Positions 26,083 through 35,093 of a stretch of 64,000 nt of DNA are shown one piece after another. This DNA comes from CAYJEO01 sp964369355. GTDB lineage: Bacteria > Bacillota_I > Bacilli_A > RF39 > UBA660. The DNA lies in contig CAYJEO010000002.1 of assembly GCA_964369355.1 (NCBI GenBank), positions 1 through 64,000 on the forward strand. The letters run 5' to 3'. A program made the translations under genes and the position numbers. The notes below the pieces were generated by a model, which had not been told where the DNA came from, did not search any database, and saw only the letters and a list, made by a program, of their open reading frames with translations. Every line of letters starts with the position of its first letter. Position 1 is the first letter of the stretch.

Positions 26083-27966
26083 GTGGATAAGAGAGTTGTT
26101 AATAATTTAAAAACTTTAGGAATAGATATGATTTCAAAAGCAAACAGTGGTCATCCTGGCATTGTTTTAGGAGCAGCACCAATAATATATGCTTTATATA
26201 AAGATCATATTCAAGTTAAACCAAATGATCCTACATGGGTTAATAGAGATAGATTTGTAATGTCAGCAGGACATGGTTCTGCTTTATTATATGCCAATTT
26301 ATTTATGGCAGGATTTGGAATAACAATAGAAGATTTACAAAAATTTAGAAGCCTACATTCGAAAACACCAGGACATCCAGAAGTTCATCAAACACCAGGT
26401 GTTGATATGTCAACAGGTCCATTAGGTCAAGGTTTTTCTTCAGCGGTAGGTATGGCTATGGCTGAAAAAAGATTAAATGCATTGGATAGTGAAAAGTATA
26501 ATTATAATGTATATGCACTATGTGGTGATGGGGATTTAATGGAAGGTGTTGCTTTAGAATCAGCTGCAATAGCAGGAAAATTACAACTAGATAATTTAAT
26601 TGTTTTATATGATTCTAACGACATTACATTAGATGCAGACTTTGAAACATCTTCAAGTGGTTATGTATTAGAAAAATTTTATGCAATGGGTTGGGATGTA
26701 TTGTATGTTAAAAATGGTAGTAACATTAAAGCAATATCAAAAGCAATTAAAAGAGCAAAGAAAAATTTAAGACCTACATTAATCGAAATAAAAACAAAAA
26801 TTGGACATGGATCACTTTTAGAAGGTAGTTCTAAAGTACATGGTAAAGTATTAACAGAAGAAGATGTAATACAGTTAAAAGAAAAATTAAAAATAAACAA
26901 TACACCGTTTTTTATAGATGAAGAAGCTAAAAAATACTTTATTGACAATATTTATAAAAACAGTTTTGAAAAATATAAGAATTGGAAAGAATTACATAAT
27001 AATTTTGAAAAAACTGAACGAATTAATTTAATGAAATATGATTATGGATTTAAAGCATTTGAAGCAACAAGAGACTCAAATTATAAAGTAATGCAGCAAC
27101 TTGATTCATTAGTTCCTAATCTTTTTGGAGGTTCAGCAGACTTATCAAGTTCTACTAAAGCATATATTGAAAACGGTAATATCTTTTCAAAAGAAAACTA
27201 TGCAGGAAAAAATATATTTTTTGGAGTAAGAGAACATGCAATGGGTGCTATTATGAATGGACTTTCATTATCTGGATTTATTTCATATGGTTCTACATTT
27301 TTAGTATTTTCAGATTATTTAAAACCTGCTATTAGATTAGCGGCCTTAATGAATTTAAACGTAGTTAATATATTTACACATGATTCTATAATGGTAGGTG
27401 AAGATGGACCTACACATCAACCAATTGAACAATTAGGTTCATTAAGAGAAATACCTAATCACTTTGTATTTAGACCTGCAGATGGTAAAGAGTTAGTTGG
27501 ATGTTGGGATTACATTATAAATAATAAAATATCTGCTTCATTAGCATTATCAAGAACAGAAACACCTTTATTAATTGAAACATTAGAAGATGCAGTTTAT
27601 AAAGGCGGATATATAGTACATAAAGAAGAAGGTAAGTTAGATGCTATAATAGTAGCAACGGGAACTGAAGTATCATTAGCTTTAAAAGTAGCTAAAGCAA
27701 TAAATAAAAACATAAGAGTTGTTAGTATGCCTTGTGTAGAACTATTTAATAAGCAATTAAAAAAATATCAAAATGAAATATTACCTAAGACTAAAAAAAC
27801 TATAGTAATAGAAGCATCATCTAGTCATATATGGTATAAATATGCCAAAGAAGAAAACATAATTAATGTATCAAATTTTGGAGTAAGTGCTACAAAAGAA
27901 GATGTATTAGCATATTTTAAATTAGATGATAAAGCAGTTTTAGAAAAAGTAAAGAAACTAATATAA
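26083..27966 (+). CDS. tkt: Transketolase
   Basis: About 627 residues. The N-terminal thiamine-diphosphate domain has SGHPGIVLGAAP, CGDGDLMEGVALESA (the GDG...N type Mg/ThDP motif) and the substrate histidines. The central Pyr domain has FFGVREHAMGAIMNGL, and a C-terminal domain completes it. It moves two-carbon ketol units between sugar phosphates in the non-oxidative pentose phosphate pathway. I choose GTG 26083, 8 nt after GGGAG, rather than GTG 26074, which overlaps that site. TATAAT at about 26054 suggests its own promoter. A terminator overlaps the end. Confidence 0.97.
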   Translation: MDKRVVNNLKTLGIDMISKANSGHPGIVLGAAPIIYALYKDHIQVKPNDPTWVNRDRFVMSAGHGSALLYANLFMAGFGITIEDLQKFRSLHSKTPGHPEVHQTPGVDMSTGPLGQGFSSAVGMAMAEKRLNALDSEKYNYNVYALCGDGDLMEGVALESAAIAGKLQLDNLIVLYDSNDITLDADFETSSSGYVLEKFYAMGWDVLYVKNGSNIKAISKAIKRAKKNLRPTLIEIKTKIGHGSLLEGSSKVHGKVLTEEDVIQLKEKLKINNTPFFIDEEAKKYFIDNIYKNSFEKYKNWKELHNNFEKTERINLMKYDYGFKAFEATRDSNYKVMQQLDSLVPNLFGGSADLSSSTKAYIENGNIFSKENYAGKNIFFGVREHAMGAIMNGLSLSGFISYGSTFLVFSDYLKPAIRLAALMNLNVVNIFTHDSIMVGEDGPTHQPIEQLGSLREIPNHFVFRPADGKELVGCWDYIINNKISASLALSRTETPLLIETLEDAVYKGGYIVHKEEGKLDAIIVATGTEVSLALKVAKAINKNIRVVSMPCVELFNKQLKKYQNEILPKTKKTIVIEASSSHIWYKYAKEENIINVSNFGVSATKEDVLAYFKLDDKAVLEKVKKLI

Positions 27967-27979
27967 GTTTCTTTTTTTT
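27951..27979 (+). terminator. tkt terminator
   Basis: AAAGAAAC (27951-27958) pairs with GTTTCTTT (27967-27974) and is followed by T residues. The left arm is within the last tkt codons. Confidence 0.7.
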
Positions 27980-28027
27980 GACAAATTATAACAATTTAAT
28001 AATTTATTATATAAATAGGTGATTTTA

Positions 28028-28450
28028 ATGCGAAAATATAATTTGTTTTTAATTAAAGATGAATATGTAAAATCTTATTCTAATAATAGAATAATACTTT
28101 TTAAAACTTTGAAAAATTTATATGAAATAAAGACCAATGTTAATTATAGTTTATCTATATATAATCAAATATGTAATGTATTTGATAAAAAATTATTGCT
28201 ATATTACTTTCATAATAAAAAAGCCTTTATAAATGATAACAACTTATTTTATTTAAATACTCAAAAAGAAGAAAGTGTTATTAAAATTAATTATTCAGCA
28301 CTTACATTAGCGACTAATAATAATTTTTCAGATATATTTAAAATACTTAAAATATATAATCAAAATATATTTGTATGTGATTTTTTAAATAATGACTACT
28401 TTTGGATAAAAGAATATAATCATATTAGTAATATAAATAAATATAATTAA
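28028..28450 (+). CDS. sirA: SirA-like sporulation inhibitor of replication
   Basis: 140 residues, starting [13 protein letters not shown], which resembles SirA (YneE) of Bacillus (xYYxYLIKEEFA), with a matching C-terminal pattern, [17 protein letters not shown] against CFLAMDFNSKRYGWLNP. SirA binds DnaA domain I to block new replication rounds at sporulation onset. Position is strong evidence, since tkt-sirA-yneF is the Bacillus order. The sequence is highly diverged and Lys/Asn/Tyr rich, and no catalytic function is expected. ATG 28028 follows TAGGTG. Assigned by distant similarity plus synteny. Confidence 0.72.
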   Translation: MRKYNLFLIKDEYVKSYSNNRIILFKTLKNLYEIKTNVNYSLSIYNQICNVFDKKLLLYYFHNKKAFINDNNLFYLNTQKEESVIKINYSALTLATNNNFSDIFKILKIYNQNIFVCDFLNNDYFWIKEYNHISNINKYN

Positions 28451-28506
28451 GTATAGTCTTGTATTTTCAATCATTTTTTAGTAAAATTATTGTGGAGATG
28501 ATAATA

Positions 28507-28725
28507 ATGGAATTTTTAGTAGATGTACTACAAATAGTAGGTGGATTTATAGCAGGAGCAGTATTAGGATTTTTCTTAGCTCGTAACTATATGAAAAAAT
28601 ATATGAAAAAAAACCCACCAATCAATGAACAAATGATTAGAGCAATGATGTCAGGCATGGGTAGAACTCCAAGCCAAAAACAAGTTAATCAAATGATGAA
28701 GACAATGACTAAAAACTTTGAATAG
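28507..28725 (+). CDS. yneF: YneF family (UPF0154) membrane protein
   Basis: 72 residues: one N-terminal transmembrane helix (about 3-25, ending [18 protein letters not shown]) and a conserved cytosolic part [21 protein letters not shown], which is the UPF0154/YneF signature. Function is unknown. ATG 28507 is preceded by GGAGATG; an ATG at 28459 lacks a site. Placement after sirA matches Bacillus. The last codons form the left arm of a terminator. Confidence 0.93.
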   Translation: MEFLVDVLQIVGGFIAGAVLGFFLARNYMKKYMKKNPPINEQMIRAMMSGMGRTPSQKQVNQMMKTMTKNFE

Positions 28726-28738
28726 TCATTGTTTTTTT
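28702..28738 (+). terminator. Terminator overlapping the yneF 3' end
   Basis: ACAATGACT (28702-28710) and AGTCATTGT (28724-28732) form a 9-bp stem followed by T residues. The left arm is coding sequence of yneF. Confidence 0.75.
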
Positions 28739-28753
28739 GTTAGGAGGAATTTT

Positions 28754-29392
28754 ATTAAACCATTAATCGGTATTATTTTAAGACCTGATAAAAGTTTAGA
28801 AGGTCATGATATTCATTTGTTATATGATAAATTCTTATACATAAGTAAAAGATTAAACTTTACTTGTATCGGAATACCTTTAACTAATAGTATAAAAGAA
28901 AATAAAAAATTAATAGATTTATGTGATGGAATAATCGGGCAAGGTGGAGATGATTTTTTAAAAAAAGATATATCTTTAATAAAATATATTTATGATAAAA
29001 ACATTCCATTTTTAGGTATATGTTTAAGCATGCAAGCTATGGGGTATTTATTTTCAGGTGAATTAAAAGAAATAAAAACTTTAAAAAATAAACAAAATCA
29101 TAAAGATAAAAAAGACTATGTTCATAAAATTAAAATCAAAAAAAATACTTTATTATATAAAATAGTAAAAAAAGAAGTTATAGAAGTAAATAGCAGGCAT
29201 AAAAGCACAATAATAAACACTAAATTAAATATAAGTGCTATTAGTAAAGATAATATAGTAGAAGCAATTGAAGATACTAATAAATTATTTTTTCTAGGAT
29301 TACAATGGCACCCTGAATCTTTATTTGATAAAGATAAATTTAATTATAAAATATGTAGATATTTTGTTAAAGTAAGTGGAGGAAAAAAATGA
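28754..29392 (+). CDS. Class I glutamine amidotransferase, peptidase C26-like
   Basis: About 212 residues. It has the class I amidotransferase nucleophile elbow FLGICLSMQAMG and the H-x-E dyad in QWHPES; IGQGGDD upstream is typical of gamma-glutamyl-GABA hydrolase-like (C26) members. The start is unusual: AGGAGG at 28742 is followed 6 nt later by ATT (28754), and no ATG, GTG or TTG is well placed. The in-frame ATG 28718 lies inside yneF and before the ribosome site. ATT initiation is my preferred reading. The stop overlaps the murF ATG. This suggests a role in wall precursor metabolism, comparable only loosely to MurT-GatD. Confidence 0.82.
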   Translation: MKPLIGIILRPDKSLEGHDIHLLYDKFLYISKRLNFTCIGIPLTNSIKENKKLIDLCDGIIGQGGDDFLKKDISLIKYIYDKNIPFLGICLSMQAMGYLFSGELKEIKTLKNKQNHKDKKDYVHKIKIKKNTLLYKIVKKEVIEVNSRHKSTIINTKLNISAISKDNIVEAIEDTNKLFFLGLQWHPESLFDKDKFNYKICRYFVKVSGGKK

Positions 29393-30684
29393 CTTTAAAA
29401 CAATTATTAAAAGTAAGTAAAGGTAGTATAATAAACGAATATAAAGAAGTTAAAATAAAAAAACTATCAACAGATACAAGAACTATGAATAGCAAAGATT
29501 TTTTTGTAGCATTAACTGGTAAAAACTATAATGGGCACGGATTTATAAAAGAGGCAATTTCTAAAAAAGCATCAGCAATAATAATAGAAGAAGATATTGA
29601 TATTAGTACTAATATACCTATAATAAAAGTAAATAACACATATGATTTTTTAATAGACTATGCTACTTATTTAAGAGAAAAATACAAAAAAATACCTTTA
29701 ATTGCTATAACTGGAAGTGTTGGAAAAACTACAACTAAAGATTTAATATCACATATTTTAAGTGATAAATATAAAGTGTTATTTTCAAGTAAAAGCCAAA
29801 ACAATCATATAGGAATACCTATTACTTTATCTAAATTAAATAATACTCATGATTTAATAGTGTTAGAACTTGGGATGAATCATTTAAAAGAAATATCAAA
29901 ACTATCTAAAATAGTAAAACCTGATCTAGCAATAATAACGAATATAGGTACATCTCATATAGGTATTTTAAAAAATAAAAAAAATATACTAAAAGCTAAA
30001 CTAGAAATATTAGATGGAATGAATAATAAAAAACTTTTAATAAATAACAATGATAAATATTTAAAAAAATTAAAAAACACTATTAAACATGATGAAGAGT
30101 TATATATAAACAATTTAGAACAATCACTAGAAAAAACAACTTTTGATTTAACTTATAAAGATAATAAATATAAATGTATTTTAAATTTTCCAGCTATTCA
30201 TTTAATAGATAATATATTAATAGCTATAAAATGTGGTTTAATGTATGATATAGAAATTACCGATATTGTAAAACTATTAAAATCATTTGAAATGAATGAA
30301 AATAGATTAAATATATTTAAAAAAGAAAATAATGTAATAATAGATGATACTTATAATGCATCAAAAGAATCAATGATAGCTTTATTTAACATAGTGAAAA
30401 ATGAAGATGTAAAAAATATATTCATATTAGCAGATATTTTAGAAACAGGCAAACATACCAAAAAAATACATAGAAGTATAAAAAAAGAATTAGATAAAAT
30501 AGAAAATAAAGAAGTAATAACGATAGGTAATAACTTTAAAAAATTAAAATACAAAAACTTTAATACAATAGAAGAAATAAATAATTACTTATTAAATAAA
30601 AAATATGAAAATGTTATATATGCTATAAAAGGCTCTAATGCTTTCAATTTAAAACAAGTAGTAAATTTTTTAAAAAATAATTGA
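29389..30684 (+). CDS. murF: UDP-MurNAc-tripeptide--D-Ala-D-Ala ligase
   Basis: 431 residues, the normal length for MurF. The N-terminal domain has STDTRTMNSKDFFVAL (UDP-MurNAc binding); the central domain has the ATP P-loop TGSVGKTTTKD, NNHIGIP and ELGMNHLKEI; the C-terminal domain has IIDDTYNASKES and ADILETGKHT. It adds D-Ala-D-Ala to the UDP-MurNAc-tripeptide, the last cytoplasmic step of peptide-stem synthesis. The ATG shares bases with the preceding TGA and AGTGGAGG precedes it, so it is coupled to the amidotransferase. Confidence 0.96.
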   Translation: MTLKQLLKVSKGSIINEYKEVKIKKLSTDTRTMNSKDFFVALTGKNYNGHGFIKEAISKKASAIIIEEDIDISTNIPIIKVNNTYDFLIDYATYLREKYKKIPLIAITGSVGKTTTKDLISHILSDKYKVLFSSKSQNNHIGIPITLSKLNNTHDLIVLELGMNHLKEISKLSKIVKPDLAIITNIGTSHIGILKNKKNILKAKLEILDGMNNKKLLINNNDKYLKKLKNTIKHDEELYINNLEQSLEKTTFDLTYKDNKYKCILNFPAIHLIDNILIAIKCGLMYDIEITDIVKLLKSFEMNENRLNIFKKENNVIIDDTYNASKESMIALFNIVKNEDVKNIFILADILETGKHTKKIHRSIKKELDKIENKEVITIGNNFKKLKYKNFNTIEEINNYLLNKKYENVIYAIKGSNAFNLKQVVNFLKNN

Positions 30685-30738
30685 CAAAATTAAATAAAGA
30701 TTATATATTAGTGTTCTAAGACAAGAAGGAGTAATCGT

Positions 30739-31245
30739 ATGAAAATTAAATTATTACAAGAACAATTAGAAGAACTAGAAAAACAATATCCAATGCTAGA
30801 GCAACGTATTCAAAATTTAATAGGATCAACAAAAGATAATATTGAAATGTTTAAAGAAGAAAACTGTGGTATGATACCTGATACAAGTTTTATGTATGAT
30901 TTAAACACAACAACATTATTAAAAAAGAAAGCTGAATCTTATTTATCAGATTACGAAATAGTAGAGAGTAATAGTGATGTAATTACGTATGGTACAAGAT
31001 TTAATACTATATTTAATGGTAATTCATCTGAAGAATTAATATTTGTAGAAACTATTGATTTTTTACCAGAACATTTAAAATATATGGCAGTTACTAAAGA
31101 ATCTCCAGTAGGAAATGCATTATTTGGTAAATCTTTAAATGATGAAATTAAAATACACGTAAATGGAAGAGAAATGAGTATTGTAATTACTGAAATATTA
31201 AAAGATACTGTATTAGAAGAAAATAAAGTAAAAACATTAATTTAA
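30739..31245 (+). CDS. greA: GreA/GreB family transcription elongation factor
   Basis: 168 residues: an N-terminal antiparallel coiled coil (about 1-72) with acidic residues near its tip (EEN) that would enter the RNA-polymerase secondary channel, and a C-terminal FKBP-like domain (VITYGTRFNTIF, ESPVGNALFGKS), which is the Gre signature. It would stimulate cleavage of backtracked RNA. The first helix is more divergent than in typical GreA, so a specialised Gre homologue cannot be excluded. AGAAGGAG precedes the ATG and a terminator follows. Confidence 0.88.
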   Translation: MKIKLLQEQLEELEKQYPMLEQRIQNLIGSTKDNIEMFKEENCGMIPDTSFMYDLNTTTLLKKKAESYLSDYEIVESNSDVITYGTRFNTIFNGNSSEELIFVETIDFLPEHLKYMAVTKESPVGNALFGKSLNDEIKIHVNGREMSIVITEILKDTVLEENKVKTLI

Positions 31246-31266
31246 AACCAATTTATTTGGTTTTTT
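31244..31266 (+). terminator. greA terminator
   Basis: AAAACCAA (31244-31251) and TTGGTTTT (31257-31264) form an 8-bp stem with a 5-nt loop and T-rich end. Confidence 0.75.
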
Positions 31267-31301
31267 ATTTGTCTTATGATATACTTTTTAAGCAGAGGTG
31301 A

Positions 31302-32428
<1,127 letters not shown>

Positions 32429-32440
<12 letters not shown>

Positions 32441-32794
32441 TCTATTTATACCAATCATTCCACCTAACATCGAACTTATTAGTAAAATTATATAATATAA
32501 TAAATTTTTAAAATCATAAGTATAGTTAAATAACAAAATACTAATTAAAATAAAAACAAATAACAATATTAATCCGATTTTTAATCCTTCTAACCATCCT
32601 TTAGATAATACTTTTTTTCCCATATAAATACCAGATACTAAAAAAGATATGCTAGGAATTATTATATCCATAAAAGAAGAAATACTAGAACTAATTATAT
32701 TAAAATAATAAAGGCTTGAGAATATAAAAGAAGTAATAACTATAAATCCTAACATAATTAGTGTACAAACACTTGCATTTTTTAAATATTTCAT
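32429..32794 (-). CDS. YrzE-like (TIGR04086-type) membrane protein
   Basis: 121 residues with four hydrophobic helices at about 10-30, 41-59, 68-88 and 95-116, ending GGMIGINRKKN, a pattern typical of the TIGR04086/YrzE family of small Firmicutes membrane proteins (function unknown). Its place between tgt and a DUF421 gene matches yrzE in Bacillus, although here it is on the opposite strand. The reverse-strand start follows AGGAGG. Assignment rests on topology and position. Confidence 0.6.
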
Positions 32795-32866
32795 AAAATC
32801 CTCCTATAAAATCTTATTCTATGAATACTTATTTATTACTTATTACATAATTAAATAGGTGATTTT

Positions 32867-33442
32867 ATGAACTTATTAATTTTTACTATTTTATTAATAG
32901 TTTTATTTAAAACGAACAATAAAGAAATTTCTTTATTAACTACTTTAGAGTTAAGTTATTTGTTTATATATTTAATATTAATAACATTTTATTTAATAAA
33001 TATTATTAGTTTATATTATTTATTATTTATAATATTATTACTTATATTATTAAAAGTAATTAATATTAAAAAAGAAATTGTTAAACCTAGATTTATAATA
33101 AGTAATGGTATCGTTAATTTTAATCAATTAGTAAAATCTAATATATCTTTAGATAATTTATTAAAAAAACTAGAAGAAAAAAATATAAAAGATATATCGA
33201 ATATAAACTTTGCCTATATAAATTCTCAAAATAAATTAATAGTTAATAACTATTTAGATGAATATCCTGTTATTTTAATGATTAATAATAAAATAAATAA
33301 AACTTTATTAAATTATTTAAATAAAAATGAATTATGGATTGAAAATATATTAAAAGAAAAAAATATAAAAATTAAAAGTGTTTTTTGTCTTTTATATACT
33401 AATGAAAAAATAATAGTAATACCTAAACATTTAAAAATTTAA
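32867..33442 (+). CDS. DUF421 (YrbG/YetF-like) membrane protein
   Basis: 191 residues. Two or three N-terminal helices (about 1-66) are followed by a cytosolic domain with the DUF421 pattern: KPRFIISNGIVNFNQLVKSNISLDNLLKKLEEK, then a strand ending YLDEYPVILMINNKINKTLL. This matches the C-terminal half of the YetF family; family members are often longer, so the N-terminal membrane part looks reduced. Bacillus yrbG occupies the same place before spoVB. Its last 20 nt overlap the end of the convergent spoVB gene. Function unknown. Confidence 0.65.
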   Translation: MNLLIFTILLIVLFKTNNKEISLLTTLELSYLFIYLILITFYLINIISLYYLLFIILLLILLKVINIKKEIVKPRFIISNGIVNFNQLVKSNISLDNLLKKLEEKNIKDISNINFAYINSQNKLIVNNYLDEYPVILMINNKINKTLLNYLNKNELWIENILKEKNIKIKSVFCLLYTNEKIIVIPKHLKI

Positions 33443-34712
33443 ATACATGTTTATATTGATAAAATGTAACAAATATTATATTAATAGTAGAAGCTATTAT
33501 AATACCTGAAAATCCAAATAAATAAGTAAATAAAATTAGAGAAATAGTTTTAATAATCATTCCATATAATGTACCTTTCATAGCAATAGATGCTTTTCCC
33601 ATTGCCTGTAAACTAGAAGCTAAAGGCGACTGTATATAATGGATTAAAAATATAGGAGCAAGTATTTTAATATAGTTAATTCCTTCATTAGTATTATAAA
33701 TTAATTTTAATAAAATATCAGGGAATACCATGAAAATAAAAGTAGCAGGAATTCCTATTAATAATGAAATACCAATTCCTTGTTTAATTTTATTTTTAGT
33801 ATATAAATATAATTTATCACTATAATTTTTAGAAACAACAGGTATTAAGGCATGAGATATAGCAGATGAAAAAAATGATGGTAGTAATAATAAAGGCATT
33901 ACGTAACCTGCTAAAATACCATAATTAGTTAAAATAAAATCGTTTGAATATCCTAAATATAATAAAATTGATGTTAATATAATAGGTTCAAAGAAATATC
34001 CAATAGAACCTATTAATCTAGATCCAGTAGTAGGTAGGCTTATATCTAATACTTTTTTCATACTGTTTTTACTAACTTTTAAATCATCTTTAGTAATATT
34101 TTTTTTAGGTATTAAAAATAAGAAAACAATAATAGCAGATAATTCACTAAAAATATTTGTTAATATGACAAAGAAAATTGTTTGTTCTATACCTAATTTT
34201 AAAAAGTAAGGAACACCTATTACTATAAAAATAAGTTTTACGATATCTTCTAAAATGTTAGTTAAAACATGTACTAGCATTTTTTCTTTACCAAAGAAAT
34301 ATCCTCTTAACATACTAGAAATTGAAATAAAAGGTAATACAAAACCAATAGCGATTAAGGGGAGATAAGTTTTTTGTTCTTGTAATAAAACTGATGATAT
34401 AAAATCTGCTGATAATAACATAAAGATTAACATAATTAAATTTAATAATAAACAAAGAGGGATAACTGATATAAATAAAGATTTAGTATTGTGCTTTTGT
34501 TCTGCCACTAGTTTTGAAATAGCAGTAGGTAGTCCTAATTGTGCCAGTGCTATAAATAACATAAAAGTAGGCATAACCATCATATATATTCCCATACCAG
34601 TTGTTCCTAACATGCGCGTTACTATAATTCTTATTATCATTGAAAGTATTTTTGTAATAAAACCACCGATGATTAAAATAACTGTAGACTGTATAAATTT
34701 GCTTTTTTTCAT
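33423..34712 (-). CDS. spoVB: SpoVB-like polysaccharide/lipid II flippase family protein
   Basis: 429 residues with about 12 hydrophobic segments and the start FIQSTVILIIGGFITKILSMIIR, followed by RMLGTTGMGIYMMVMP and QLGLPTAISKLVAE, the hallmark of the SpoVB/MurJ/polysaccharide exporter branch of the MOP superfamily. In Bacillus, SpoVB is needed for spore cortex peptidoglycan synthesis, presumably as a flippase. The length is somewhat short of the usual ~510. Synteny with comN and relA supports the name. AAAGGAG precedes its reverse-strand start. Confidence 0.85.
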   Translation of the reverse strand: MKKSKFIQSTVILIIGGFITKILSMIIRIIVTRMLGTTGMGIYMMVMPTFMLFIALAQLGLPTAISKLVAEQKHNTKSLFISVIPLCLLLNLIMLIFMLLSADFISSVLLQEQKTYLPLIAIGFVLPFISISSMLRGYFFGKEKMLVHVLTNILEDIVKLIFIVIGVPYFLKLGIEQTIFFVILTNIFSELSAIIVFLFLIPKKNITKDDLKVSKNSMKKVLDISLPTTGSRLIGSIGYFFEPIILTSILLYLGYSNDFILTNYGILAGYVMPLLLLPSFFSSAISHALIPVVSKNYSDKLYLYTKNKIKQGIGISLLIGIPATFIFMVFPDILLKLIYNTNEGINYIKILAPIFLIHYIQSPLASSLQAMGKASIAMKGTLYGMIIKTISLILFTYLFGFSGIIIASTINIIFVTFYQYKHVFKFLNV

Positions 34713-34811
34713 AATTCTCCTTTATTTATAATGTATTTTCATATATAATTAATATAGATACTTATTAAAACTATGACAAACTATAAAAAAATATACAAAG
34801 GAGGCTATATT

Positions 34812-35093
34812 ATGGATATACATTTCTCTACAATGCAAGAACTTTACACTAGAGTAACACCTGCTTTGCAAACTAAAGTAAATGATTCTGCAAGAGCAGG
34901 AATAACATATATAAAAGAAGAAGATATATGGAATTACTTAAAAGAAAACAAATGGATTAAACAAAGTAATTTAGCTCTTTATGAAATGGTTAGTGATATT
35001 TTAAATGTTGATATAATTTTAATTGAAAATTATTTACAACAAAAATTAAAAGTAGAAACAAGATCTCCTTTACTAGATGAGGTGAAATTATGA
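34812..35093 (+). CDS. comN: ComN-like post-transcriptional regulator
   Basis: 93 residues matching the ComN/YrzD pattern: TPALQTKVNDSARAGITYI, EEDIWNYLKENKWIK and LYEMVSDILNVD. In Bacillus ComN controls comE mRNA, and this window contains comEA-comEC about 17 kb away. ATG 34812 follows AAAGGAGG; an ATG at 34773 lacks a site. The stop overlaps the relA start by 4 nt, coupling it to the stringent-response gene. No enzymatic motif is present. Confidence 0.82.
   Translation: MDIHFSTMQELYTRVTPALQTKVNDSARAGITYIKEEDIWNYLKENKWIKQSNLALYEMVSDILNVDIILIENYLQQKLKVETRSPLLDEVKL

Noticed and set aside
30739..31245. GreA-like protein as an unrelated transcription inhibitor such as Gfh
   Set aside because: Acidic residues and the usual FKBP-like signature are present. 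A divergent first helix alone is not enough to change the call.
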